A stretch of DNA of 64,000 bases from Ectopseudomonas chengduensis (GCF_015712065.1 NZ_JACFYZ010000001.1:682001-746000); one strand, 5' to 3'; shown: positions 38,056 through 47,136, counted from the first letter of the stretch. Translations and numbers: made by a program. The notes: a model not told the origin generated them from the sequence alone.

Positions 38056-39459
38056 TTACAGGGCGATCTGCTCACCCGGCTCGGGAATGTTGGCGATCCA
38101 GTTCAGGCGTTCGCGCAGGGCGGCTTGCAGGGCCTGCATCTTTTCCAGTTCGCCATGCACCAGGTACAGCTCGGGGTGATGCTCGAACCGGCTGGCCCAG
38201 TCGAGCAGTTGCGTTTGCCCGGCGTGCGCGGAGAAACCGCCCAGGGTATGCACCTTGGCCTTCACCGCGATGCGCTGGTGCAGCACCTTGACCGTTTCCG
38301 CACCATCGACGATCAAACGACCCAGCGTGCCCTTGGCCTGAAAACCGGGGAATACCAGGTGGCAGTTCTCGCGCCAGAGGTTGTGCTTGAAGTGATGAAC
38401 AATACGCCCGCCATTGCACATGCCGGCACCGGCGATGATGATCGCCCCGCTCTTGATCCGGTTGATGGCCATCGACTCTTCGGCCGTCGCAGTGCAGCGC
38501 AGGATGGGCAGCCAGTCCTCGACCCGCTTGACCCCCTTGGCTGCCAGCGCCGCGCGATCGGTAGCCGCGAACTGGTCATGAAAGCGGCTGTAGATGGCGT
38601 TGGCGCGGATTGCCATGGGACTGTCGAGGAACACCGCCTGTTGTGGCAGGCGGCCTTCCTGATAGAAGCGGCCGAGGTAATAGATCAGATCCTGGGTGCG
38701 GCCGACGGCGAAGGAGGGGATCAGCACGTTGCCGCCCTCGCTATGGGCTTGCTGCAGGATGTCGGCGAGCTCTTCCAGGGTTTCATCGCTGGGGCGATGG
38801 TCACGGTCGCCGTAGGTCGACTCCATCAGCAATACGTCCGCCTGATTCAGTTGGGTCGGTGCCTGCATCAGCGGCGAGCAGGTATTGCCCAGGTCGCCGG
38901 AGAACACCAGATGACGGTGCAGGTGGTGATCCTCTACCTGCATCTCGACGGTGGCCGAGCCGAGGATATGGCCGGCATTGTGGAAGGTGACCTGCACGCC
39001 CTTGGCAACCTCGACCGCTGTGCCGTAGGCATGCGCGCGGCGCTGGCTGAGCGCCTGCTCGGCATTGGCGATGGTGTATAGCGGCTTGACCGCCGGCTTG
39101 CCCTGGCGTGCGCGCCAGCGGTTTTCCCATTCGGCGTCCTTTTCCTGCAGGAAGGCCGAATCCAGCAGCATCAGCTCGAGCAGTTCGCAGCTGGCCTCGG
39201 TGGCGTGGATCGGGCCGCGATAGCCTTCGGCGACCAGGCGCGGCAGCAGCCCGCTGTGATCGAGGTGGGCGTGGGAGATCACCACCGCATCCAGGCTGCT
39301 CGGGTCGAAAGGAAATGCACTGCGGTTCAGATCCTCTTCCTGGCGGCGTCCCTGATGCATGCCGCATTCGAGCAGCACCTTGGCGCCATCGCGGCTTTCC
39401 ACCAGGTAACAGGAGCCGGTGACCTGTTGAATCGCACCGAGAAAAGTGAGCAGAGCCAT
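38056..39459 (-). CDS. MBL-fold beta-CASP metallohydrolase (RNA-processing type)
   Basis: The 467-residue protein has the metallo-beta-lactamase motif HAHLDHSG (around residue 70), a beta-CASP insert, a further conserved GAGMCNGGRIVHH segment and a C-terminal Zn-ligand region (FSAHAGQTQLLDW). Its architecture matches the bacterial Ysh1/CPSF73-like group of predicted RNA exonucleases. Start at 39459 (MALLTFLGAIQ); the longer upstream frame runs through the divergent promoter region. It is divergent from the phosphoketolase gene. Confidence 0.9.
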   Translation of the reverse strand: MALLTFLGAIQQVTGSCYLVESRDGAKVLLECGMHQGRRQEEDLNRSAFPFDPSSLDAVVISHAHLDHSGLLPRLVAEGYRGPIHATEASCELLELMLLDSAFLQEKDAEWENRWRARQGKPAVKPLYTIANAEQALSQRRAHAYGTAVEVAKGVQVTFHNAGHILGSATVEMQVEDHHLHRHLVFSGDLGNTCSPLMQAPTQLNQADVLLMESTYGDRDHRPSDETLEELADILQQAHSEGGNVLIPSFAVGRTQDLIYYLGRFYQEGRLPQQAVFLDSPMAIRANAIYSRFHDQFAATDRAALAAKGVKRVEDWLPILRCTATAEESMAINRIKSGAIIIAGAGMCNGGRIVHHFKHNLWRENCHLVFPGFQAKGTLGRLIVDGAETVKVLHQRIAVKAKVHTLGGFSAHAGQTQLLDWASRFEHHPELYLVHGELEKMQALQAALRERLNWIANIPEPGEQIAL

Positions 39460-39516
39460 GGTTTTTTCCTTGTCGTGATCTTGAGACGAGTCTGCCGCTT
39501 CGAACCGGAGCGAGTC

Positions 39517-39530
39517 TTGATGCAGGTCAG
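39517..39530. promoter_or_regulatory. Predicted ANR/DNR (FNR-type) box
   Basis: TTGAT-GCAG-GTCAG matches the Pseudomonas TTGAY-N4-RTCAR consensus. It sits between the divergent metallohydrolase and phosphoketolase genes. A -10-like TAGACT at 39552 lies at the spacing expected for class II activation toward the phosphoketolase. Confidence 0.6.
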
Positions 39531-39583
39531 CGGGTGCCTCGTAGCGATACCTAGACTGCAGGCAAACATTCAGGAGAGCACTC

Positions 39584-41986
39584 ATGACCCAGCTATTGCC
39601 CAACGCAGCCGCCTTGCACCAGCACGCTCAGCAATATCCCGATTTCGCCCGCTGGCAAGCCGGCCACGGACCTATCCAGCATAGCCCGCAGACCAGCGCC
39701 GCCGTCTTTCGTCTGGCCCATCAGCTGGTGCAGAGCGGCCTGCAGCCCGACTTGCCGAGTGTCTACCGCCTGTTTCGCGCCCTCGATTCGCTGACCGCAG
39801 CCGGCCTCTGGCTGGTGGTGCACATGACTTATGCCCAGCGCGTTCGGCTCGATGGCCAGCCGCTGCAGGCCGATGACTTCAAGCCGGTGCCGGAAGGTCA
39901 TACTGGTGGCGCGTTGAACATGGTGCCGGCCTACGCCGGCTACCTGGCACTCAATGCCCTGACCGCCGAGACGCGTGGCTGGCTGATGGGGCAGGGTCAT
40001 TGCGTGGCAGCAATCGAGGCGTTGAACCTGCTGACCGGCAATCAGCACCCCGAACAGGCCGCCCGCTACGCTCGCGACGAGGCGGGCATGAGTCGTCTGG
40101 CGGCGGACTTCTACAGCTACGCTCAGGCCGCTGACGGCAGACCAGGCGTGCCGCTGGGCAGTCACGTCAACCCGCACTCCGCCGGCGGTATCGCCGAGGG
40201 CGGCTACCTGGGCTTTGCCGAGCTGCAGTACGCGCATCTGCCATTGCCTGGGGAAAAGCTGGTGGCCTTTCTCTCCGACGGCGCCGCCGAGGAGCAGCGC
40301 GGCAGCGACTGGATGCCGCGCTGGTGGCGTGCCGAGGATTGTGGCGTGGCGCTGCCGGTGATGATCGCCAACGGCCGGCGTATCGAGCAGCGTACCGAGT
40401 TGGGCACGTTGGAGGGCCTGGAAGGGTTTCGTCGGCACCTGCGCGGTTGCGGCTTCGATCCCCTGAGTTTCGATGGGCGTGATCCGGCAGCCTTCGTCTG
40501 TGCGCTGTGGGAGATGGAGCAGCGCCTGACGCATCGAGTGGATGAACTCAACCGCGAGCTGATCGGTTATCCCTTGCCGATGCCCTACGGCATTGCCGAA
40601 ACCACCAAGGGCTATGGTTTCTTTGGCGCTGGCAGCAACGCCGCTCATAACCTGCCGCTACCGGCCAGCCCGGCTCTCGACGCGCAGGCGCGCGAGCTGT
40701 TCAACCAGCATGCGGCGGCCTTGTGGGTAGAGCCGCAGACATTGTCCGATGCCTGCGATCTGTTCGCCAGTCGCAAGGGACGCGCGCTGGAGCGGGACAA
40801 CCCGCTGGCCTTGCGTCAGCCGCCGCAGCCCGTGCAGCCGTCGCTGCATTTTCACGATCAGGCCTGCTCGCCGATGAGCGCCCTGGATCGCTATTTCGTC
40901 GATCTGGTGCGCGCCAACCCGCAATTGCGGCCGCGGGTGGGCAACCCGGATGAACTGGCCAGCAACCGCCTGGGTGGCGTACTGGCGGCGCTCAAGCATC
41001 GCGTCAGCCAACCCGAGAGCGAGCTGGAGTCGCTGCACGGCGCGGTGATCACCGCACTCAACGAGGAGGCCGTGGTGTCTGCCTGTCTGGCCAATCAGGG
41101 CGGCCTGAATCTGGTAGCCAGCTACGAGGCGTTTTGCGTGAAGATGCTCGGCGCCGTGCGCCAGAGTCTGATCTTCGCACGTCAGCAGAAGGAGGCGGGA
41201 CGTCCAGCCGGCTGGCTGGGCTGGCCGCTGGTGGCCACTTCGCACACCTGGGAGAACGGCAAGAACCAGCAATCGCACCAGGACACCACCTTCTGCGAGG
41301 CACTGCTGGGCGAAATGCACGATGTCATGCGCGTGCTGTTGCCGGCCGATCACAACTCGCTGCTGGCCCTGCTGCCTGGCATCTATCAGGAGCGCGGTCG
41401 GCTCGCGTGCCTGGTGGTGGCCAAGCGTGAACAACCCTGCGCTTTTACAGTCGAACAGGCTAAGCAGCTGGCCCATGATGGAGCGTTGCTGGTCGATGCG
41501 CAGGGCGATGGCGAGCCAGTGCTGCTGATTGCCAGTGGCAGCTATCAGTTGAGCGAGATGCGCCGCGCCGCCGTTCGTCTGAGCGAGAAGGGTGTGGCCT
41601 GGCGTCTGATTTACTTGCAGGAACCGGGGCGTTTTCGGGCGCCGCGCGATGCCTGGGAGGCCACCAGCGTAGCCAGCGCCGAGCAGCGTGAGAGGCTGTT
41701 CCCGGCGGCGTGCCGCCGGCGCGTGCTGCTGACGCACATGCGCCCGGAGGTAGCCGCTGGCCATCTTTGGCCGCTGCTTGGCGATGCCGCCAGCTGTCGG
41801 GCGTTGGGCTATCGCAACCGCGGCGGTACCTTCGACGAGGCCGGCATGCTGTTCGCCAATGGCTGTACTTGGGCACACGTGCTGCAGAGTGTGGCCGAGG
41901 TGCTGGGCGTATCGCCAGATGGCTGGTTGAGCGCTGAGGAACGCGCGGCTCTGGCAGGCAGGGGGGACCCTCGCTGTCTGCGTTGA
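39584..41986 (+). CDS. Phosphoketolase family protein (divergent)
   Basis: The 800-residue ThDP enzyme has the phosphoketolase layout: GHTGGALNMVPAYAGYLALNA, EGGYLGFAELQY, LSDGAAEEQRG (ThDP motif), NPDELASNRL, SYEAFCVKM, and GKNQQSHQDTTFCEAL. These segments correspond to those of the xylulose-5-P/fructose-6-P enzyme. Several signature residues differ from canonical Xfp (EGGYLGF for EGGELGY; no GDGEAETG). The likely reaction is cleavage of a ketose phosphate to acetyl phosphate, but substrate specificity is uncertain. AGGAG precedes the ATG. Confidence 0.8.
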   Translation: MTQLLPNAAALHQHAQQYPDFARWQAGHGPIQHSPQTSAAVFRLAHQLVQSGLQPDLPSVYRLFRALDSLTAAGLWLVVHMTYAQRVRLDGQPLQADDFKPVPEGHTGGALNMVPAYAGYLALNALTAETRGWLMGQGHCVAAIEALNLLTGNQHPEQAARYARDEAGMSRLAADFYSYAQAADGRPGVPLGSHVNPHSAGGIAEGGYLGFAELQYAHLPLPGEKLVAFLSDGAAEEQRGSDWMPRWWRAEDCGVALPVMIANGRRIEQRTELGTLEGLEGFRRHLRGCGFDPLSFDGRDPAAFVCALWEMEQRLTHRVDELNRELIGYPLPMPYGIAETTKGYGFFGAGSNAAHNLPLPASPALDAQARELFNQHAAALWVEPQTLSDACDLFASRKGRALERDNPLALRQPPQPVQPSLHFHDQACSPMSALDRYFVDLVRANPQLRPRVGNPDELASNRLGGVLAALKHRVSQPESELESLHGAVITALNEEAVVSACLANQGGLNLVASYEAFCVKMLGAVRQSLIFARQQKEAGRPAGWLGWPLVATSHTWENGKNQQSHQDTTFCEALLGEMHDVMRVLLPADHNSLLALLPGIYQERGRLACLVVAKREQPCAFTVEQAKQLAHDGALLVDAQGDGEPVLLIASGSYQLSEMRRAAVRLSEKGVAWRLIYLQEPGRFRAPRDAWEATSVASAEQRERLFPAACRRRVLLTHMRPEVAAGHLWPLLGDAASCRALGYRNRGGTFDEAGMLFANGCTWAHVLQSVAEVLGVSPDGWLSAEERAALAGRGDPRCLR

Positions 41987-42023
41987 GCCCACGAAGTGGA
42001 GCAACGGGAAGGGAGGGGCAGGT

Positions 42024-42218
42024 ATGCCCAGGTTGACGCTGGAGATAAACACGGAGCTGTACCGCATGCTGCAACAGGCTGCGCGTACCAATCACATGAG
42101 CATCGAGGACGAGTGCCTGCGCCGCCTGGAGGGCGGCGCGCGGCGTTCACGCTATATGGAGGCCTTGCTCGCCGAGCTGCGCGCCGATGATGCGCAGCGC
42201 CGAGCGGAAAGGGGCTGA
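42024..42218 (+). CDS. Small ribbon-helix-helix (Arc/MetJ-like) protein
   Basis: The 64-residue protein starts with an alternating strand (RLTLEINTELYRML) and a helix-turn-helix pair (QAARTNHMSIEDECLRRLEGG), the RHH layout, then a basic helix. A strong GGGAGGGG precedes the ATG. RHH proteins bind DNA, often as antitoxins, but no toxin gene follows. It lies 37 bp after the phosphoketolase and may be co-transcribed. Confidence 0.65.
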   Translation: MPRLTLEINTELYRMLQQAARTNHMSIEDECLRRLEGGARRSRYMEALLAELRADDAQRRAERG

Positions 42219-42231
42219 CGACGGTCGTGGA

Positions 42232-42633
42232 TCAGAGGCCGCAGTCGCTCTTGTCGAACACTTCGACGGTAACCGGACGGTTGCTGCGGTACTCGCTGAA
42301 CTGATAACGCAGCTGCGCGCCCTGCGCCAGCAGGCTGCGATAACCCGGGTTGCGGCAGACGCTGGCCGCCAGCTGGCTGCGCACCGTATCGGGGTTGCCG
42401 CGCATCTGCGCGGCATGCGCTTCGCGCACGCTGAGGTGGTTGATCAGCGTGTGACCTTCCACGGTATAGCCCTGATCGAGAATGTCCTCGTTGATCGCCC
42501 GCGGCGTGCCTTCGCTGCTTTGCCGGGCGACCTGCTCCAGGGTGCGAGTCAGCTCCATCTCCTTCAGCGAAGCTGCCTGGGCAGTGGGAAGCATCAGGCT
42601 GAGCGCGAGAGCGGGGAGGATGTAACGCAGCAT
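42232..42633 (-). CDS. PA3611-type secreted quorum-sensing-regulated family protein
   Basis: The 133-residue protein has a signal peptide (ILPALALSLMLPTAQAA). The mature part includes GTPRAINEDILDQGYTVEGHTLINHLSVREAHAAQMR and two Cys (residues near 95 and 131) that could pair. This matches from memory the PA3611 family of P. aeruginosa, described as quorum-sensing-regulated. No function is known. Start at 42633 with an AGGAG 10 bases upstream. Convergent with the RHH gene. Confidence 0.65.
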   Translation of the reverse strand: MLRYILPALALSLMLPTAQAASLKEMELTRTLEQVARQSSEGTPRAINEDILDQGYTVEGHTLINHLSVREAHAAQMRGNPDTVRSQLAASVCRNPGYRSLLAQGAQLRYQFSEYRSNRPVTVEVFDKSDCGL

Positions 42634-42917
42634 GTCATGTGACTCCTGAAAGCGTGGACGAGGGGTTGGACAGGGCCTCGCAGCGAATGTTCGCGCCGCT
42701 GGCCATTTGCCCGCTTGAAACAAAGTGTTACCGATGGGGACATGCTGGCCTTTGGCCGCCGCCCGTCACCACGACCAAAGGCCGGGGATCATCGGCCAAA
42801 CCTGCACGTCACAGACATTGAGCCGCCGTCGCAGTCGGACGTCGCCAGTACAGACCTGCCTGAAGTCTGCACGCTGGTGCAGGAAGGACTGCGCGGTGTT
42901 CAAGCAGCGTGCAGGAG

Positions 42918-42925
42918 AATAACAA
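42918..42925 (+). promoter_or_regulatory. Crc/Hfq-type A-rich motif at the fadL start
   Basis: AATAACAA fits AAnAAnAA and lies between the GGAGA ribosome-binding site and the ATG, where Hfq-Crc binding would block translation. Confidence 0.5.
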
Positions 42926-44613
42926 TGACAATGCTCTTTCGGCGCTGGCCATCGCGGGTGATGGTCGGCAGTTTACTGGTTTTGCCCGTTGCGCAGGTGC
43001 AGGCATCCGGTTATCACTTCGGTTCGCAATCGGTGGCGGCGCAGGGTTCGGCACATGCCAACGGTGCCGAGGCGGCCGACCCTTCGACCATTTTCTACAA
43101 CCCCGCCGGCCTAGCCCGGCTCAAGGGTACCCAGGTGACTTCCGGTCTGAGCATTCTGCTGCCGGATGGCGATTACGAGGACAAGGGTAGCCGCGACGTG
43201 TTCGGCAATCCGGTGTCGGGCGATGCCGGCGAGTTTCTGCCCGATGCCGCCGCTGCGCCCAACTTCTATTTTTCCCACGAGATCAACGACCGAGTGACGA
43301 TCGGTCTGGGCATCTTCACCCCGTTCGGCGCCAAGCTCGACTACAAGGAGGACTGGGCCGGGCGCTACGGCATCCAGTCGGCCAGCCTGGAGACGGTGAC
43401 CTTCAACCCGAGCATTGCCTTTCGCTTCAACGAACACCACAGCATCGGCTTCGGCGTTTCGGCGCAGTACATCAAATCGGTGCAGCGTGGTGCGGCGGAT
43501 GTCAAAGGCGCGTCGCGGCAATTGGCTGGGCAGTTCGTCACCGCCAATCAGGAACTGACCGAGCTGGCCGCATCACCGCTTGGTCAGTTCGCCATTCCGT
43601 TGTTCTACGGCATCAATGTGCCCAGCGAGATCAGCAGTTGCGACGGTCAGGCCGATGACGCTTTCGTCGACTGTGTAGCGAAGAACTTCGCCGATAACGT
43701 CCAGGGCGACGGTTACTTCCGGGTCAAGGGCGATGACTGGGGGTTTGGCTGGAATATCGGCTACATGTGGGAGCCGACCGAGTCGACGCGCTTTGGTGTG
43801 TCCTATCGTTCCAACATTCGCCACACCCTCGAGGGTGAGACCAAGTGGAGCTTCGCCGGCGTGTCCGGCAGCGTGCCTTCACCCGATACCGATCTGAGCG
43901 GTGGCATCGATCTTGGCATCATCACCCTGCCGCCAGCCGATGCATTGGGGCAGGTTCTTGACCCGGACAACTGGGTCAATCCCGGCGATTTCGCCACCAC
44001 CCGCCTGCACCCCAACTCCAAGGCCAAGACCGCTATCGATACACCGGAGATGCTCTCATTCAACGCCTTCCATCAGCTCAATGACAAGGTGGCGCTGATG
44101 GCGGATCTGACCTTCACCCGCCATTCGCGGCTCGACGAAGTGCGTATCGGCATCGATCAGGTGGCCGGCTATCCCTACTTCAATGGCGTTACCGAGGGCG
44201 ACCTGAGCGTCAAGCAGGACTGGAAGGACAGCTACAAGATCTCCCTGGGCATGAACTACCAGTACAGCGATGACCTGCTGCTGCGTACCGGCGTGGCTTA
44301 CGACCGCTCTCCGGTCAACTCGCCGCAGCTACGTCATCCGGCTTTCCCCGATGCGGATCGCTACTGGCTTTCGCTCGGCGCCAACTACAAGGTGACCCGT
44401 GATACCTCGCTGGACTTCGCCTACAGCTACGTGCAGTTCTCCAGCGGCAAGATGGACTACCAGGACGGCTGCTCCCCGGCCGGCTGGGTGCCGGGCGCCG
44501 GCGGTCTGTACCAGGACAGCGGCGTGCGCTGCACCGGCAACGGTGGCAATTACACCGGGGAGTACAACACCCACATCCACTTCATCGGCCTGGCGTTGAA
44601 CCATACCTTCTGA
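42925..44613 (+). CDS. FadL family outer-membrane transport protein
   Basis: The 562-residue beta-barrel has a signal peptide (residues 1 to about 30) and begins SGYHFGSQSVAAQGSAHANGAEAADPSTIFYNPAGLARL, the N-terminal hatch motif with the NPAGL signature of FadL. It ends in an aromatic residue (NHTF). FadL barrels take up long-chain fatty acids or other hydrophobic molecules. I used the ATG at 42925. It is about 110 residues longer than E. coli FadL, mainly in extracellular loops. Confidence 0.9.
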   Translation: MTMLFRRWPSRVMVGSLLVLPVAQVQASGYHFGSQSVAAQGSAHANGAEAADPSTIFYNPAGLARLKGTQVTSGLSILLPDGDYEDKGSRDVFGNPVSGDAGEFLPDAAAAPNFYFSHEINDRVTIGLGIFTPFGAKLDYKEDWAGRYGIQSASLETVTFNPSIAFRFNEHHSIGFGVSAQYIKSVQRGAADVKGASRQLAGQFVTANQELTELAASPLGQFAIPLFYGINVPSEISSCDGQADDAFVDCVAKNFADNVQGDGYFRVKGDDWGFGWNIGYMWEPTESTRFGVSYRSNIRHTLEGETKWSFAGVSGSVPSPDTDLSGGIDLGIITLPPADALGQVLDPDNWVNPGDFATTRLHPNSKAKTAIDTPEMLSFNAFHQLNDKVALMADLTFTRHSRLDEVRIGIDQVAGYPYFNGVTEGDLSVKQDWKDSYKISLGMNYQYSDDLLLRTGVAYDRSPVNSPQLRHPAFPDADRYWLSLGANYKVTRDTSLDFAYSYVQFSSGKMDYQDGCSPAGWVPGAGGLYQDSGVRCTGNGGNYTGEYNTHIHFIGLALNHTF

Positions 44614-44673
44614 TCCATCTGAGCGGCGAACAGGGGTGGTAGAATCCCGCCCCCGTTCGCTGTTGCTCCCGCC

Positions 44674-45396
44674 ATGACCCATCCAGCCCCTCATGCCGTC
44701 GCCCGCCTGCGCACAGAGCGCCTGGCGCGCAGCCTCAAACCCTTCGTCGCCCGTGGTTCGCGCGCCGAGCGCTGCCCGCGCTGCCGGGTGCAGCCGACCC
44801 ATTGCCTGTGCGCCTGGCGCCCGCAGGTCGAGGCCAATGCCGCCATGTGCCTGGTGATGCATGACATCGAGGCGTTGAAACCGAGCAATACCGGCTGGCT
44901 GATTGCTGATGTGGTGCCTGAAACCCACGCCTTCGGCTGGACGCGCACTGCCGTCGACCCGGCGCTGCTGGAGTTGCTGGCCGATCCGCAGTGGCAACCT
45001 TATCTGGTGTTTCCCGGTGAGTACGTGGCGCCGCAGCGCGTGGTGGAGGAGGTGCGGCTTGCGCCCGGCAAGCGGCCGCTGTTCGTGCTGCTCGATGCCA
45101 CCTGGACCGAGGCGCGCAAGATGTTTCGCAAGAGCCCCTATCTGGATGCGCTGCCGGTGCTGAGCCTGACGCCGGCGCAACTATCGCGCTATCGCCTGCG
45201 TCGCTCCACTCGTGGCGAGCACCTGTGCACCGCCGAGGTGGCCGCCATGTGCCTGGAGCTGGCTGGCGACCTGCGTGCCGGTGAGGCGCTGGACGATTAT
45301 CTCGATGTGTTCAGCCAGCACTACCTGGCTGCCAAACGGCGTCTGCCGCTGGATCTCAACGACGCTCTGCACCAGCGTTTGCAGACGTACCGCTGA
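44674..45396 (+). CDS. DTW-domain tRNA-uridine aminocarboxypropyltransferase
   Basis: The 240-residue protein holds the DTW block (LLDATWTEARKMFRKSPYL, about residue 145), a four-Cys zinc-like site (CPRCRVQPTHCLC), and the RRSTRGEHLCTAEV segment. E. coli homologues (TapT/YfiP and TuaA) attach an acp group to uridine in tRNA using SAM. Its end overlaps that of the converging EamA gene by 41 bp. Confidence 0.88.
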   Translation: MTHPAPHAVARLRTERLARSLKPFVARGSRAERCPRCRVQPTHCLCAWRPQVEANAAMCLVMHDIEALKPSNTGWLIADVVPETHAFGWTRTAVDPALLELLADPQWQPYLVFPGEYVAPQRVVEEVRLAPGKRPLFVLLDATWTEARKMFRKSPYLDALPVLSLTPAQLSRYRLRRSTRGEHLCTAEVAAMCLELAGDLRAGEALDDYLDVFSQHYLAAKRRLPLDLNDALHQRLQTYR

Positions 45397-46282
45397 GTTC
45401 GCTGGGCAGCGGCTTGGGCCACAGCTGCGCCAGCAGCATGCCGCCAAACATCAGCGCACAACCCAGATAGCCGCGCGGTGCCAGCACTTCGCTCAGCAAC
45501 AGGGCGCCGGCGATGGCGGCGAACACGGCTTCCAGCGAGAGGATGATCGCCGCATGCGAGGCGATGGCATGCTGCTGCGCCACCACCTGCAGGGTGAAAC
45601 CGATCGCCACGCCGAACACTCCGCCATAGAGGATGGCCGGCCCGGCGGCAATGATGCCGTCCAGTGTCGCGGTCTCGAACACCAGCGCCAGGATCAGGCT
45701 GATCACCGCGCAGGTGGCGAACTGGATGAAAGCCAGGCGCAGCGGGTCGTGACGGCTGGCGAAGAATCCCACCAGCAACACGTGAATACCCCAGACGAAG
45801 GCGCCGGCCAGTTGCAGCCAGTCGCCGGAGGCTACGGTGAAGCCTTCGCCGACGCTGAGCAGGAACATGCCGACCACTGCCAGGCTGGCGCCCAACCAAA
45901 TGCCGGCGCTGCTGCGCTGGCCGATCAGCAAGCCGAGAATCGGTACCACGATCACGTACAACCCGGTGATGAAGCCTGAGTTGGTCACCGTGGTGAACAG
46001 CAGGCCGACCTGCTGCAGATTGATCCCCAGCGACAGCGCCAGGCCCATGATCACGCCACCCACCAGCAGGTTGCGGTTCAGCGGTGCAGCGGAGCGCTGC
46101 TGGCGACGTTGCAGCAAAGCCAGCACCGGCAACAGGACCAGGCAGGCGAGGGTGAAGCGCAGGCCGGTATAAAGGAAGGGGCCGATGTTATCCATGCCCA
46201 GACGCTGGGCGACGAAGGCGCTGCCCCAGATCATCGCGGTAATCAGCATCAACAGGTCGGCGCGCAGGGCTTGGCTTCGCAT
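45356..46282 (-). CDS. EamA/DMT family transporter
   Basis: The 308-residue protein has ten hydrophobic helices in two EamA repeats (first LITAMIWGSAFVAQRLGMDNIGPFLYTGLRF; second VFGVAIGFTLQVVAQQHAIASHAAIILSLEAVFAAIAGALLL). Such proteins export small metabolites or amino acids at the inner membrane. I used the Met at 46282, because upstream in-frame residues are polar and lack a ribosome-binding site. The substrate is unknown. Confidence 0.88.
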   Translation of the reverse strand: MRSQALRADLLMLITAMIWGSAFVAQRLGMDNIGPFLYTGLRFTLACLVLLPVLALLQRRQQRSAAPLNRNLLVGGVIMGLALSLGINLQQVGLLFTTVTNSGFITGLYVIVVPILGLLIGQRSSAGIWLGASLAVVGMFLLSVGEGFTVASGDWLQLAGAFVWGIHVLLVGFFASRHDPLRLAFIQFATCAVISLILALVFETATLDGIIAAGPAILYGGVFGVAIGFTLQVVAQQHAIASHAAIILSLEAVFAAIAGALLLSEVLAPRGYLGCALMFGGMLLAQLWPKPLPSELSGTSANAGAERR

Positions 46283-46465
46283 CAGGGCGTCTCGGCGGGA
46301 AAGCTGCGCATCGTGCCGCAAAGCATTGAGCTTGACCACCCCGCCACAGCTCGGCATGCTGAGCGCCGCCGTCGGTCCGAGTGGGGAGTCTGTGATGCTC
46401 AATGAGCAGGCTTGAGCGGGTCTTCAGGCGAAAAGCACTGCCATACTCACCTCAGTGCCACTTAT

Positions 46466-46473
46466 AACAAGAA
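46466..46473 (+). promoter_or_regulatory. -10 and Crc-like motif before erdR
   Basis: TATAAC at 46463 looks like a -10 and overlaps AACAAGAA, which fits AAnAAnAA. The motif may be partly outside the transcript, so it is tentative. Confidence 0.3.
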
Positions 46474-46485
46474 CAGGATCTGCCA

Positions 46486-47136
46486 ATGGCCGCCTACGAA
46501 ATCCTGATTGCCGACGACCATCCGCTGTTTCGCAGCGCGCTACAACAAGCATTGACCCTGGGCCTGGGACCTGAAGTGCGTCTGGTAGAAGCTGCCAGCA
46601 TCGCCGAGCTTGAAGGCCACCTGGCCGCCAAGAGTGATTGGGACCTGGTCCTGCTCGATCTCAACATGCCCGGTGCCTATGGTTTCTCCGGCCTCGTGCT
46701 GCTGCGCGGGCAGTACCCGCAGATTCCTGTGGTGATGATCTCCGCTCAGGAAGAGGCGTCCGTGGTCAACCGCTCCCGTGAGTTCGGCGCCAGTGGCTTC
46801 ATCCCCAAATCCAGCCCGCTGGAAACCTTGCAGCAAGCGGTGCGACATGTACTCGATGGTGACACCTGGTGGCCACCGTTGGCCGAGGAGGGCGCGCCGG
46901 TTTCCGCCGAGGACAAGGCGGCCAGTGCCGGCCTGGCCAGCCTGACACCGCAGCAGTTTCGTGTGTTGACCATGGTCTGCGAAGGGCTGTTGAACAAGCA
47001 GATTGCCTACGAGTTGAGCGTCTCCGAGGCGACGGTCAAGGCGCATGTGACGGCGATTTTCCGCAAGCTGGGCGTGCGCACCCGCACCCAGGCGGCGTTG
47101 CTGTTGCAGCAGATGGAATCGATCCCCGCGCAGTGA
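46486..47136 (+). CDS. erdR: LuxR-family response regulator ErdR
   Basis: The 216-residue NarL/FixJ-type regulator has an N-terminal receiver domain (ADDHPLFR with acidic pocket, phospho-Asp in VLLDLNMPGAYG) and a C-terminal LuxR helix-turn-helix (LTPQQFRVLTMVCEGLLNKQIAYELSVSEATVKAHVTAIFRKLGV). In P. aeruginosa the homologue erdR is next to dgkA, as here, and controls ethanol and acetate metabolism. The cognate kinase is not adjacent. RBS AGGAT. Confidence 0.85.
   Translation: MAAYEILIADDHPLFRSALQQALTLGLGPEVRLVEAASIAELEGHLAAKSDWDLVLLDLNMPGAYGFSGLVLLRGQYPQIPVVMISAQEEASVVNRSREFGASGFIPKSSPLETLQQAVRHVLDGDTWWPPLAEEGAPVSAEDKAASAGLASLTPQQFRVLTMVCEGLLNKQIAYELSVSEATVKAHVTAIFRKLGVRTRTQAALLLQQMESIPAQ

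Noticed and set aside
40658..42091. 477-aa frame antisense to the phosphoketolase
   Set aside because: His/Gln/Arg-rich shadow with no family resemblance.
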